In this document: piece after piece, positions 1 through 10,989 of the stretch | Layout of the letters: each line of letters begins with the position of its first letter | How positions within the stretch are numbered: the first letter of the stretch is position 1 | Source of the DNA: Neolentinus lepideus HHB14362 ss-1 | Taxonomy: Eukaryota; Basidiomycota; Agaricomycetes; Gloeophyllales; Gloeophyllaceae | Assembly (NCBI GenBank): GCA_001632425.1 | Contig: KV425556.1 | Span: 575,106-639,105 of the forward strand | Direction of reading: 5' to 3' | Length of the DNA: 64,000 nucleotides | Position numbers and translations under genes: made by a program | Notes under the pieces: generated by a model | Seen by the model: the letters and a program-made list of their open reading frames with translations, nothing else | Told to the model about the DNA's origin: nothing | Database searches by the model: none

Positions 1-600
1 TTAGCATCACTGTAGTTGTTTTCCATGTGCAAAATCCTCCCAATGCTTTGCAGGCACTGTGCTGCTCCAAGCCTGTTCCCAATCTGTTGGAACTGTACCA
101 TAGCATCCTTCAGCTTGTCTTTGGCATCACTGTAGTTGTTTTCCATGCACAAAATGTTACTAATGCTGTGCAGGCACTGTGCTGCTCCACGTCTGTTCCC
201 AATCTGTTGGAGCTGCACCAAAGCATCCTCCAGCTTGTCTTTGGCATCCCTATAATTGTCTTCCATGTACAAAATGTCACCAATCCTTTGCAGACACTGG
301 GCTGCTCCAAGCCTGTTCCCAATCTGTTGGAACTGCCCCATAGCATCCTCCAGCCTGTCTTTGGCATCACTGTAGTTGTTTTCTATGTACAAACTGCCAC
401 CAATGCTTCGCAGGCACTGTGCTGCTCCAAGCCTGTCCCCAATCTGTTGGAACTGCACCATTGCATCCTTTAGCTTGTCTTTGGCATCACTGTGATTGCC
501 TTCAAAGTACAAAATGTCACCAATACTTTTTAGGCACTGTGCTACTCCTTGCTTGTTCCCCAAGCTTTGGTTGCATTGAAGTGCTTCTTGAATTTTGAGT
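1..600 (-). repeat. Tandem 120-bp repeats encoding TPR units
   Basis: Five consecutive 120-bp units begin near 1, 121, 241, 361 and 481. The block ttggcatcactgtagttgt recurs at each boundary. Units 1-4 are near identical; the fifth (481-600) is more diverged. On the minus strand each unit encodes one 40-residue TPR of the receptor. The array continues past the left edge, so its full copy number is unknown. Confidence 0.93.
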
Positions 601-2750
601 GCAGCTTCAGCATAATCACTCTGCACTAAAAGCATCTGACCACTGAGATATTGACATTTAGCAGTGAAGTCAGTGCTTGCAGTTTGTTGCCCAGAGTTTG
701 TTATCATGTCAAGGAGGTATGTTGTAGGCCTGTTCTGGAGTAGAAACAATGACATGTCATATCCTGCTGTCAGGATTTCGAGAGTTGCATGCCCAGAGTT
801 GCAGTTGTTTTGGATAATGAATGTGATGTTTGCAGTTTCTGTGAGCAAGACATCATTGACGGCAGTTTGGTGGTCCTCTTCATATTTGCTGATGAGAGCA
901 GTATAGTACATCTCAATGGCCTGCCTGTGATTCTGTCCCAATGGATGTTGCTTGCAGATATAATGTCGGACAGGTGATAGCACATTGATACAACCTTCAT
1001 GTTCTTGAATTAGAGCCACCTGTCTAAGGGCTCTTAGTGCTTGATTCCTTGCCTTCATATGTGGTGTCTTTTCCTCCAGAGTTTCTTGAGCCATCATTAT
1101 GCCATCTGGAAGGTATGAAATAAGTGCTAGGAGAGGCAGTGCATCTGGAGCATCTTGAACAGCTTTGGCTTTGAGTGAGAGGTCTATAGACACTTCAATG
1201 TTGTTTAGCCTGTCAGCTCCATCTGCCAGTAATATGGTCTTCTTCTCCCTCCATTCCTGGAGAAGACTCTCCACAGAGTCCAATTTTGCCAGATTTGCAA
1301 TGAGCATAACTGCTAGTGGAATATGATCCACTTCTTCCAGGAACTCCTCCAATGCACCCTGTGCTGCAGTTTCTTGACTAATGGTAAGAAAAGCCTGCTT
1401 TGAAGCTTCAGGATCCAAACTGCCCAGTTTAATAGTTTTCACATGAGATATTCCTGAAGGAGCTATGATGCCTCGCATTGTGACTATTAGGGACACTTGT
1501 GGAACAGAGGATATCCTTCCAAGAACATCCACAATGTTTTGGTTGCTGCCTTTTTGATCATAGGGGGTTTCAAAGTTATCCAGTACTACCAGCAACTTGG
1601 GTCCTGTTCTAAGGAAGGTATCCATGCTTGTGAGGATATCCTCTCCATCCTGCTTCTTGATACCAAGGACAGAGGTGATGTGGAATAACAACTGGTCACA
1701 GCTGTTGGCTGATTCACATGGAACAAAATAGACATGCTGCTTGAAATGATCCTTGATGGTGGAATGATGGAGGAGTGTTAGAGCAAAGCTAGTTTTGCCC
1801 ATTCCTCCAGGGCCAAGCACAGCTAGGTGGGCCTGAGGGTCAGTTTGGGAGGTTAGAATATTGAGAGATTTTTCAATCTCTTGATCCCTTCCCAAAAAAA
1901 CAGGTGGCTCTGCTGGTATGGTCCTTGATAACAAGGGGCTATAAAGGATTATTAAGCCATACGAACCAGCACATGAGAGACAGTTATACCTTTCCTTGAC
2001 CTGATCCTGGGTCTACCACAAGATCAGCTCTGTGTGATGACTCAAAGACTGGAGCACATACAGGAGTTGAGAGCTGCATCTTCCGGATCTCATTCACTAG
2101 TATGTTAAGTGTTATATCTATCTCGACTAGAGAGCTTTCCTGAACAAGAAGTGAGAGGCATTCATGGAGTATATTATACAGCACTCACCACGAACTGGCG
2201 ATGAGCATCATCTAGATAGGTCTTCCAGCTGGCAATGGTGCCCTGGTCCACGCTACGATTCACAAACCGTTGAAACCTGCCCCGATCAGCCAGATCCTGC
2301 ATCGCTTGTCGGATATCACTAAGCTTACTAGAGAAAGCGGTATGTTAGTGATTTTATGGAGGCCGCGATGAGCGCAGAGCACGGACGTCTGAAATTCCTC
2401 TAATTGTTTCTTCAACTCGTTGCTGAGCTTGTCGCATTCGGGATCTCGTCTTGTTAGTGTCTTCGCCAAACCCAACATTGTTTCCGCCGCTCTTTGGGCC
2501 ACATCGCGGCAATCGTCCTTGTTGCTTTTGACCATCTGTGTTTATGTTTACTACACCGCTGCCGCCCAGAAGAGATCACGCATATACTCACTTGGGCTGC
2601 ATCAATGAGCTGGATAGCAATCTGCGCTGATCCCTTGACGAAGGGCACATTGATCCCGCCATCCGCAACGTTCGCCACTACCGTCAACGCATCTCTCAGT
2701 ACACCCAAGGTCGCAGCTATTTTGCTCGGTCTGTCGCTTGTTGGTGCCAT
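1..2750 (-). CDS. STAND/NLR-type receptor: MLKL_NTD-like, NB-ARC and TPR repeats (3' end off window)
   Basis: Fungal NLR-like signal-transducing ATPase, probably cytosolic and used in recognition or regulated cell death (inference from family). Start MAPTSDRPSK at 2750. The first ~170 residues, joined over introns near 2540-2592, 2330-2390 and 2135-2185, look like the helical MLKL-type N-terminal domain of basidiomycete STAND proteins (motif VKSNKDDCRDVAQRA). An NB-ARC module follows: linker PPVFLGRDQEI, Walker A GPGGMGKTS near 1800, Walker B KLLVVLDNFETP near 1580-1610, sensor-like SLIVTMRG near 1470. After a winged-helix-like stretch the reading frame enters 40-residue TPR units (YSDAKDKLEDALVQ, NRLGAAQCL) that run off position 1 with no stop. 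The splice joining the exon ending near 1987 to the NB-ARC exon (from ~1935) is unresolved. AT-richer than its neighbours. Closest alternative is a NACHT-type STAND; the P-loop and FLGRD linker favour NB-ARC. Confidence 0.85.
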
Positions 2751-3877
2751 CGGTGTGGTTCGTCAAGATACGTAGCTGTGCAGTGCTGTTCCAGCGCGTG
2801 TTTGCGCGCTATTCTGGGTGCCGTTCCACGCCTTAAACGCCCACCACCGATTAGCAACAAATAGGAACCCTCCGCTTTCATCGTCTTGTGCCGCCATCCC
2901 AGTCCGTCCCTCAGCCCAATCGTCCCTGCCCCATCAGCTCAGGCTGTCACACTCCCTTTCGCTCCCGTGCCTATGTGTTCATCCGAGGTCAGTGACATAT
3001 AAGACGGGGTCGCCGCGGTGTCCAGAATGGATGGTTGGTAGGTACGTCATCTAGACAGTGATTGCACAATCTGACAAGACTAAAGAGCTCGGTATGAAGC
3101 CCCACAAATCAAGCCAGGTCATGCTCGCTGCCGTAGTCCAGGAAGACACATTCTCGCTTGATCTTCAGTCTACTCGCGCTCCGCGTACACAGAGCTCATG
3201 CCGACCGTCATCGTCATAATTGCGTCCAAGACAATCGTTGGAATCTCCACCATCGCAATAAAAAGGTTTTACACAATCTGATTCTGCTGACCTACCTGCA
3301 CTGCACCTCGTCGGAATCACAGATGTCTTGCTAGATTCAGGTAAACATGCCTCGCTAGCTCATCCGTGCCATTCAGATGTTCGACTGTAAGGAAAGTAGC
3401 CGTGATCGGACATTCAGAACACCATCCGGCGAGCTACGAGGGAGACTATTAACAACTAATTCGGCACACAGATCGGTTGAGCACCACCGATTCGTTGCGG
3501 ATACCTTGGATGGGCCTGGTAAGGCTTTTCGGATGGACCTTAGCAGCGTTGTACGGTCGCAGTTCTTCATGTTTGTCTGATACGTCTGCCTAGGGCTTTC
3601 CTATTTTTTGATCTCAGACTTCGACGCAGCAATACTAATCACAGAATCTTATACTTGTACAATCAAATATGTTGCTACTTCTTAATGTGTACTTTCTTCT
3701 ACGCATCGTGTGTACACTAGTCTACAGAATCATATCAGCAAACTCATATCTTCGACTGAGTCGAGAAACTTGCACGCTGAGCCATCCCGCTCATTTGCCG
3801 GGAAACCACTCCCTCCGACTCCTTGCCCGTCCACAGCTACAGCACTTCTCATCTGCCCACACCCATCCAGACTGCGC
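2751..3877. other. Intergenic, no gene recognised
   Basis: About 1.1 kb between the 5' end of the NLR gene and the 3' end of the ZNG1-like gene. It should hold the NLR promoter and 5' UTR (from 2751 upward) and the ZNG1 3' UTR. Short open frames occur on both strands, but none shows a recognisable motif or consistent splice sites. Confidence 0.5.
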
Positions 3878-5669
3878 TTATCCTCCAACGACTCCAACCA
3901 AACTCCTCCTCACCTCCTCCCCCAATCCCTTACCAATAAACACCAGCTTCCCCATCCCCGGTACACCCATATCTTCTTCACCAGAACCCACCTCGAGTTC
4001 TGAAATGTCATAGATATTCCGCACACCTTGCAGGACGTAGGTCCTGCCGGTGATGCTTGCGAACATGCCTTTGCAGCGGAGCACCTCCAACGAGGATGCA
4101 GGAGAGGTGGTGGATGTGGACGTGGAGTTAACCGCGGACGAGCGTGGTGATGGGGAAGAAGAAGATGGAGGGAGCGTGCCCTCCCATAGCACGGTCCGAA
4201 TCCACTCGTCCAGCTTCTCAAATCGTTCCTGCGAAAGCGCGGGAACGGGCACTTGCAAGCTCGTGATGCCGCGCACTTCGTAGTGCGTCGGGCCAGAGTG
4301 TGCGTGCTCGTGATCATCCCCCTCTCCATGTTCATGAGCGTGGTCATGAGTAGGAATCGAGGAAGGCGCTGATACTCGTGACGCGTACGCATCGATGCCC
4401 ACAATCAGCCCAAGATCAATTTCTGCCCGTACGGTTCTGTGGACCGTCACCGCAGGGTTCACTCTCCTTATCAGCGCCTCCGTCTCAGCCAGCTCGGAGG
4501 GCGGGACGAGGTCGACTTTATTCAGGAGTACGACGTCCGCACAGGCGATTTGTCTAGTCGCAGATCCGGGTTACCATCAAACACCAGACGATATCAAAGA
4601 TGGGAATTGAGACGAACCGTAGACTCTCCCCGACACCGTCTACGGCTTCATCTTCCAGCATTTGCTAAATTTTTTTAATCAATTAGGGTATGAAACGGGA
4701 GAAATGTGGACAAGAGAAACGCACCTGCCGCCCGAATACGGCGTCGACAACGCACACCACCCCGTCAAGCTTGATATCCCGCCCCAGGCCAGACGCGTAC
4801 TCCTCGTTTTGCCAAAATATCGATGCGATGGGGCCTTGTCGTCGAAACAAGCATTCACACGCATAAATTAAAGTAAGGACGAAATCTAGGAATCTTGGAG
4901 TAGGTGGGAAAAGGAGGTGTACATACCTGGATCCGCCAACCCCGTCGTTTCCAACAATATGTAATCAAACGCTCCCTTTTTCTGCATTAGCTTCTCGATT
5001 GCAGCAACGCCCGTGTCTTTCATGCTGCAACAGAGGCAGCCATTCGCCAGCTCGAGGACTTCCTCTGAACCCAAGTCTGAGTTCGCGGTGGGGATGTCGG
5101 GGGAAGAAACGTTGATAGTGCGTGCTGTAACGAGATGCCGAGGTTACAATAGTGGAACGAGGTGCGGTGGACAGGGTCACTTACATACATTCGATGTCCT
5201 ACATAGAGGAAAAGGGTGTGTTAGCATTTTAAGGAATGCTGGGGGAGAGGGAGTGCGCACTGCGGTGTCCCCGAATTCGTTCATAATGACAGCTATACGG
5301 TATCCGTGGCGTTCTGTTAAAATACGTCTTCATGCACGTCGGTATGACTCTGTAGACATATAGCAGGGAAATGCAGACCTGACAAGCGTCGACTTTCCCG
5401 CTCCGAGGAAGCCACATATTATGCTCAGAGGAACTCCCTCTCTTTCGACAAATGTCTCTCCTTCGGTTGTTCCTGACTCGATGAGAACACTGTTGACGAA
5501 GGCGAGTGTTAGCTTTATGATAGAATGCGTACTGTTGATGGACATACGGTACATCTTCCTCCATGTTTCCTGCTTCGACCAAAATTCTGGGTTTCCTGTT
5601 TTGAGTTCTCGCAGGACATACGATATCAAGAAAAATAACTCACGGAATGTCTTCATCTTCCAATACCAT
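3878..5669 (-). CDS. ZNG1: COG0523/CobW-family GTPase, ZNG1-type zinc chaperone
   Basis: GTP-dependent metallochaperone of the COG0523 family; ZNG1/CBWD members deliver zinc to methionine aminopeptidase 1. The start MVLEDEDIP at 5669 lies just before an intron and fits the family's short acidic N-terminus. Spliced exons give Walker [10 protein letters not shown] (near 5405), the switch region [10 protein letters not shown], the metal-binding CLCC motif in [11 protein letters not shown] (near 5035), Walker [32 protein letters not shown] and the NKVD base-recognition motif. A His-rich linker ([18 protein letters not shown], near 4300-4350) precedes the CobW C-terminal domain, which ends at 3878 after [11 protein letters not shown]. 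About nine exons; the set of introns at 4565-4625, 4670-4725, 4815-4925, 5115-5205, 5215-5260 and 5325-5395 is approximate. It is head-to-head with HUT1, 165 bp apart. Confidence 0.88.
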
Positions 5670-5834
5670 GACTTGAAATAAACAAGAATAAAACAAAACC
5701 GAAGCTGAAAGAATAGTGCGGGTCTGCAGTCCGAATCCTCCGGAGGTCCACGTCGCGGTCACGTGCAGCCACGTCTAAAGTCGATCGTTAATTGCTCACT
5801 TTCCTCAAGTCCTTCCTTTACAGCCGCAGCCGCC
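5670..5834. promoter_or_regulatory. Divergent promoter between ZNG1-like gene and HUT1
   Basis: Only 165 bp separate the two start codons, so the genes probably share a bidirectional promoter. A CACGTG E-box lies at 5760-5765 (inside ggtcacgtgcag), a site type bound by bHLH factors such as Cbf1 in fungi. No TATA box is obvious. Confidence 0.6.
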
Positions 5835-7197
5835 ATGTCTCTCGTAAGGTGTGTCTGATTACAGTTGAAGATACCTCAACTTACCTTTGTTGTATGACTA
5901 TGCAGACTGATAGTCTGCGTGTCAGGCGTGTACGCCATGTTCTTGGTGCGTTACGCCGTCAATCACTATCTCACATTTAATGCCCACGAGACCATCTGCA
6001 GTTATGGGCCATCGCACAAGAACGGCGTAAGTCTTGCCATAAATCCGCCTTTCAATTCCACTTAATTAACCGTCTTCATTCATATAACCAGTTTCTGTGC
6101 CATTCCGCTCAGCACTCCCCCCACATACTTCTGACAAGTTCCACTTTCCCATATTCATGGGGACATGTCAAAGCATCCTATCTGCTCTCTCTGCCATAAT
6201 TTATCTCTTAATTCGTCTTCCACCAACGTCCGCATTGTCATTCACCCATTTGCTTGGGCTCGAGCCTCCTACCTCTCCCACCCCCAACGGCACCGCGAAA
6301 TCCAACGGTGCAGCTCACCCTAAATCCAATGGCACCACGAAACCCCCTCCAGCCCCACTCGCGCGCCCCCTTCTCACCTCTTTCCTCCACCTCTCCCTCC
6401 TCTCCACGTTCGGCGCGCCCTTCGGCTTCGCCTCCCTCGCCCACATCTCCTACCCCTTCCTCGTGCTCGCCAAGTCCTGCAAGCTTGTCCCCGTCATGCT
6501 CATGAACGTCCTCGTCTACCGCCGCCGCTTCGCGCCCTACAAGTACATCGTCGTCTCCCTCGTCACCGCCGGGATCGCCCTCTTCATGCACTTTGGGCCT
6601 AAATCGCACGGCGGCAAGTCCAAGGAGTCTTCGGCGGAAAAGAAACCGTGGCTCGGGTTGTTGTACCTCTTCATCAACTTGATAGTGGATGGGTTGACGA
6701 ACAGCACGCAGGACCATATCTTTGCCCAGCACCGGCACCTGTCGGGCCAGCAAATGATGTTCTGGATGAACGCGTTTTCCACGCTCATTTCCACCCTCCT
6801 CGCAATTCTTCCCCTCCCCTACATCCCGGTAATCCACCCGTCGCACGGCGCGCACAGCGAGTTCCAGGAGGCATGGACGTTTTTGAGAAGCCATGAAGGA
6901 GTAGGAAGGGCGCTGCTGGGCTTCGCGATCACGGGCGCGGTAGGGCAGCTCTTCATCTTTGAGACGTTGCAGCATTTCGGAAGTCTCACTCTTGTGTACG
7001 TCGGCATTGACGCGAATTTTGGGACGAGGCTGACGGTGTGGCATAGGACGATCACTCTTACCCGGAAATTGTTCACGATGCTGCTCTCCGTCGTTGTGTA
7101 CAACCACCCTCTGACACCTGGGCAGTGGCTCGGTGCCGCGGTGGTGTTTGCGGGGATTTGTTTAGAGGCTTACGTCAAAAGACGAGGTGTGTCCTAG
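5835..7197 (+). CDS. HUT1: UDP-galactose transporter homologue (SLC35B1/HUT1 family)
   Basis: Nucleotide-sugar transporter family member of the ER membrane, with roles in UDP-galactose or ATP/ADP exchange and protein folding in relatives. Five exons can be read: 5835-5848, 5906-5945, 6002-6026, 6092-6995 and 7047-7197, giving about 377 residues. The tiny first exons encode MSLVRLIVCVSGVYAMFL and LWAIAQERLSVPFRS, matching the family N-terminus. Hydrophobic segments follow, with family signatures AKSCKLVPVMLMNVLVYRR, GLTNSTQDHIF, GAVGQLFIFETLQHFGSL and TLTRKLFTMLLSVV. A low-complexity linker rich in N, G, T and K (about residues 80-110) lies in the first loop. The last intron (6996-7046, 51 nt) is in frame and stop-free, but splicing it out restores the conserved SLTLVTITLTRKLF junction. 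Confidence 0.9.
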
Positions 7198-7780
7198 TCA
7201 CCATCTGTTCACTTCTCCCTAGCCACGGTTCATCATTCATCCACTGGTTGCCCACGTTCCTCTCCTCGAGTGTCTTATGCGCGAATGACTGAGGGTAACT
7301 TACGACGATTCGTAGATGTCCACGCCACGTGTGTCATACAAGAGAAGGAAAAGCCAGATATCAAGCAGCTATGATGTTAGGACTGATAGAAATGCTTGGA
7401 TAGAATGATTAGACAACGGACCACGGACGACCTGGATTTTATCAAGTAATTTATTCTTTTTGTTGTCGGCGGCTATGTAGTCAATCGTGCGCAAGACGAG
7501 GAATTGAAGGTTGCGATAGGAATTGTGTAGAGGTGAATCAAATTATATAAATACACATAAACCCCATTCGAGATCGTTACGCCCTTGGAAACAGTGTTAA
7601 ACGAAGTGCGGGGAGCAGGGAGGGTGGTTGGTAGGCAATGCTACATGCATGTGGACGATACATGCACTGGGATACTCCTCAGCTTAGAGGACACAGCGAC
7701 GCGACGACGAGGATTATAACCCAAGAGCGTAGGATACGGTATCAATAGCACAACGCGGTGAGGATGTGAGGAGGGAGGGG
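7198..7780. other. 3' intergenic between convergent genes
   Basis: About 580 bp between the stops of HUT1 and the STYX-like gene. It should hold both 3' UTRs. I see no further gene or repeat. Confidence 0.55.
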
Positions 7781-8976
7781 CTAGGTCTGCATGGCGTCGG
7801 AGTCGCCTGTTGTGCCGGCGCGGGAGGGGCGTTTGACGTCGTATCTGAAGAACACCAGTGAGCGTCGAGAGGAGTGGGGGGGGAGAAAGGAGGGGGATGG
7901 GAGGGAAACAGCGGAAAGGAAGGAGGGGGCAAGTGGTAGAGACAAACGAAAGAAAACGCACCTCGGCTCATCCTCGTCCTCGTCGTCCTCCCGTTTCCGC
8001 CTCGACACGACGCGCTGCTGTTGTGGGTAAGACGCGACCGCGTGCGTGGCTTTGTATATCGACTCGTACTCCTACAACGCCCGCACCGTGAGAGGGGAAT
8101 GGACAGGAAAAGCAGGGAGAAGGAGCGCACTTTGATCTGCGTGAGGAACCCGCCGTTTGGGGAGATACAGTATCGCCGGTTCTGGACGTAGTGCAACGCG
8201 TCTTCCCACGACAGCCGGTAGTGCTGCATCACGAACATGACGACAAAGGCCGGTGAAAGTGAGATTCCGCCTGAGCGTCGCGGGGAAACGATGGTCAATG
8301 TGGTAGGGGAAGGGTGACGAATGAGAGGTGACGCACCGTTGCAATGCACTAGAACTCTCCCGCCTTGTGCGATCGCTTGGTCGATGAATTGTCGGGCGCT
8401 GGAGGTGGGAGGGGTGGGGTGAGTCGTGTGGCACCACATCGGACGGAGCAGTCTGGAGGGAAAGGGTAGAGAAAGCGTACCCAGGAAACAGCCGGATGAG
8501 ATTCTGTTCTTCGTTATCCTCCACGTCCAGTGTCAGGTACTTGAAATGCTCCGGAAAGCGCGGTCTGACGGAGAATGCTTCTTTCGCATCGCGGATGCAC
8601 ACACTTGTCGTTGTGGCGGATTCCGAGTATTAGTTCGGGATTAAGAAGAGGAGAGAAGGTGGGCAAGGGACAAATGATGAAAGGCGTACATGTGCGTGAC
8701 CCCCATAGACTGAAGGACTTGAAGATTCTTAGAGACTTGGAAGGGCCCCAGGAGGAGACCGGGCAGGATCTCCTGGCACTCGCGGCGCATTTCGTACCTA
8801 CACCGTCAGCCCATGTAGCCACGCATACACGGACACATTAAAATGTCAGCGCGCCGTAAAGTAAACAGCGTCGACAGCGCGCACCTCCACTCGATATCCC
8901 CAGGGCCCTGTATGAGATCGCGCAGCTGATCCTCGCTCATTCCCTCGGTCAGATTGCCATGCGCGCCCGTGCTCAT
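7781..8976 (-). CDS. STYX-like dual-specificity pseudophosphatase
   Basis: DUSP-fold protein close to STYX. The start MSTGAHGNLTEGMSEDQLRD is at 8976 and the stop follows DSDAMQT at 7781; about 6-7 exons. Spliced segments include ECQEILPGLLLGPFQVSKN, CIRDAKEAFSVRPRFPEHF, YLTLDVEDNEEQNLIRLFP, then the P-loop VLVHCNGGISLSPAFVV and ALHYVQNRRYCISPNGGF. The latter closely matches the STYX signature around the family's YVQERRFCINPNAGF. The catalytic CX5R motif reads HCNGGISL: the nucleophile Cys is present but the phosphate-binding Arg is Leu (codon CTT near 8262). Catalysis is therefore unlikely, and a phosphopeptide-binding or scaffold role is inferred. Animal STYX instead lost the Cys. The C-terminus holds a basic/acidic tail (SRRKREDDEDEDEPR). 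Confidence 0.85.
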
Positions 8977-9613
8977 GTCGTTGTCTTTTGAGCGGGTGCC
9001 TTGCTATGGTGTTTTTGTCAACGAGCGAGAGATGAGCTAGGACAGAGGAAAGAGGAAAGACGGAGACGCGTGCTGTGGCAGGAAGTCGCGACGCCGGCGC
9101 CTCATTAGCAGATCTCGCTTGGATCTCGACCCGCCGTGCCGGTTGTGGTTCATGCATGTGAACGTTCCCAAACATTCGACCGACAACGTTCAATATAGCA
9201 ATGCTGCCCGATAGTCGATGCTGCGGGTATTCTAGCCATGGTTGCATGCTCTGCAATACTTCGGTCTTCTTCACCTCGTGGCATGTAATGGATCTTCCAG
9301 CTTAGAAGAGACGTGTGGGCTTGAGCTCGTCTGCACATTGGTTATTTGCTGGTACGTACTCGAACACGACTTTAAATCACTCGAAACCCCACAAGTCCCG
9401 ACCAACATGCTATTAATGTCATCGCACAACTTGACAGGATGAACTACGTTGCGCCAGGCGTCTACTGAAGATCTGAAGTTCGGTCATCGATCTCTGGTGT
9501 CGGCTGTCCTACTTTAGTCCCCATTTCCTGCCATTAACGGACCACGAGAAGCGGATGAACATCGCCAGTGAAAAGGTAATATACATGTGTGATACACTCC
9601 GAGTCAAAACCTC
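8977..9613. other. Intergenic, no gene recognised
   Basis: About 640 bp between the STYX-like start and the aldo/keto reductase stop. It should contain the promoter of the former and the 3' UTR of the latter. No supported coding region or repeat. Confidence 0.5.
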
Positions 9614-10989
9614 TCAATCCGTCGAAGGCAGGATAGGCACAATAGGCTTCACCCTGTCATAGACTGCTGCGTTTGCCATAATTGGAGGCACTTTCGACCC
9701 ATCGCCCTACACACGAATGATAACGTTCAATTCTCTCTCCCCTTGCTAGAACAAGTATAGGACTTACGATGAACCAGCCAGGGAACCCAATATCGAACGG
9801 CAGGATGCTCTCGATGTACGCAATCTGCTCGTCCGAGAGGCTAATGTCGAGCGCTTTGATGTTGTCCATGAGATGCTCGACCTTGCGCCCACCAATGATT
9901 GGGAAGACGTATGGCGTCTTGTGCATCAAGTACGCGATTGCGACTGAGCGAGGTCAATACCTACGCAAGCGTAGACTGAAATGCGTGGACTTACCTGCAG
10001 TGATACTTTTCACGCCCACCTCCCCCGCGACCTTCTCAAGGGCCTGTGACATCTTCCTCTCCTTCTCGCTCCTCTCCCAGCCGGCGCCAGTGATCGTCCG
10101 CCCCTTCTCCCCCGTCTTCCTCCTCCTCTCCTCCTCCTCGTCAGTCCGCAGCTTCCCAGCAGCCAGCACGTTCCACGGGGCGAGCGCCATCCCCCACTGC
10201 CGCGCCATCGGTATGATCTCGCGCTCAAAGTCGCGCGACATGACGTTCCACGCGCCCTGGTAGATGCAGAAGGGCGTCTTCTTGGCGTCCCGAGCGTACT
10301 GGTTGGCTTGTGCGACGACCCACGCCGGGGTGTCCGAAACGCCGAGGTACAGGACCTTGCCTTGGGTGACGAGGGTGTGGAGGCCGTCCATGACTTCCTC
10401 GATGGACGTCTCCCAGTCCCACCAGTGCACGTAGAGAATGTCGATGTACGAAGTGCGCAGCTTGGCGAGCGAGGCATTGACGGAGATGGTCATGGATTTG
10501 ACGTTGTTGCCGGTGTAGTTGGCTTTGATAGCGACGGCATCGTTGCCGCGTTTAAAGTTTGTCGTGAACTGGGGGACAATAGATAAGGGGGGAGACATCA
10601 TAGATAGCGGGGGAGACGGTAAGTACCTTTGTCGCGATGACGAGCTGGTCGCGGATACCGCGCTTCTCAGCCCACTCGCCGATGAACTCTTCCGAGGTCT
10701 CGTCTTGGCTGGGAACGACTTAGCGACCACACCTACATGTAGACTGACAAGGCTATACTCACTAGCCGTTAGCGGTGTCGATAAAGTTGCCTCCGGCATC
10801 ATAGAAAGCGTCGAGAAGCTTGAATGAGGACTCCTTGTCCATGGCACCCATACCGTACTGGGCCCACTTGTCGCCGATGCTCATGGCACCGAGCTGGAGG
10901 GGCGAGACATGCACGCCGGCGAGCTTGGAGAGCTGGCGGTAGCGGCCGAGTTTGGTGGGGGGAGTAGGGGCGGGAGAGAAGAGCGACAT
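9614..10989 (-). CDS. Aldo/keto reductase, aryl-alcohol dehydrogenase/norsolorinic-acid-reductase type
   Basis: NADPH-dependent oxidoreductase of the AKR superfamily, closest to fungal aryl-alcohol dehydrogenases (AAD) and norsolorinic acid reductase-like proteins. Start [18 protein letters not shown] at 10989, stop at 9614 after VPILPSTD. Exons join [26 protein letters not shown] plus [23 protein letters not shown] plus FTTNFKRGN, and [19 protein letters not shown]. The tetrad Asp (FIDTAN), Lys (IATK) and His (YVHWWDW) is visible; the Tyr is expected at the split codon just after DTANG. The cofactor-binding end shows [15 protein letters not shown]. The substrate is unknown; aromatic aldehydes are typical for the family. 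A decayed relative lies at 42770-43480. Confidence 0.88.

Noticed and set aside
3377..3580. Overlapping open frames on both strands
   Set aside because: No recognisable motif, no splice context and typical chance length.
6238..7107. Long minus-strand open frame opposite HUT1
   Set aside because: Antisense shadow of a GC-rich coding exon; low-complexity Glu/Gly/Arg product.
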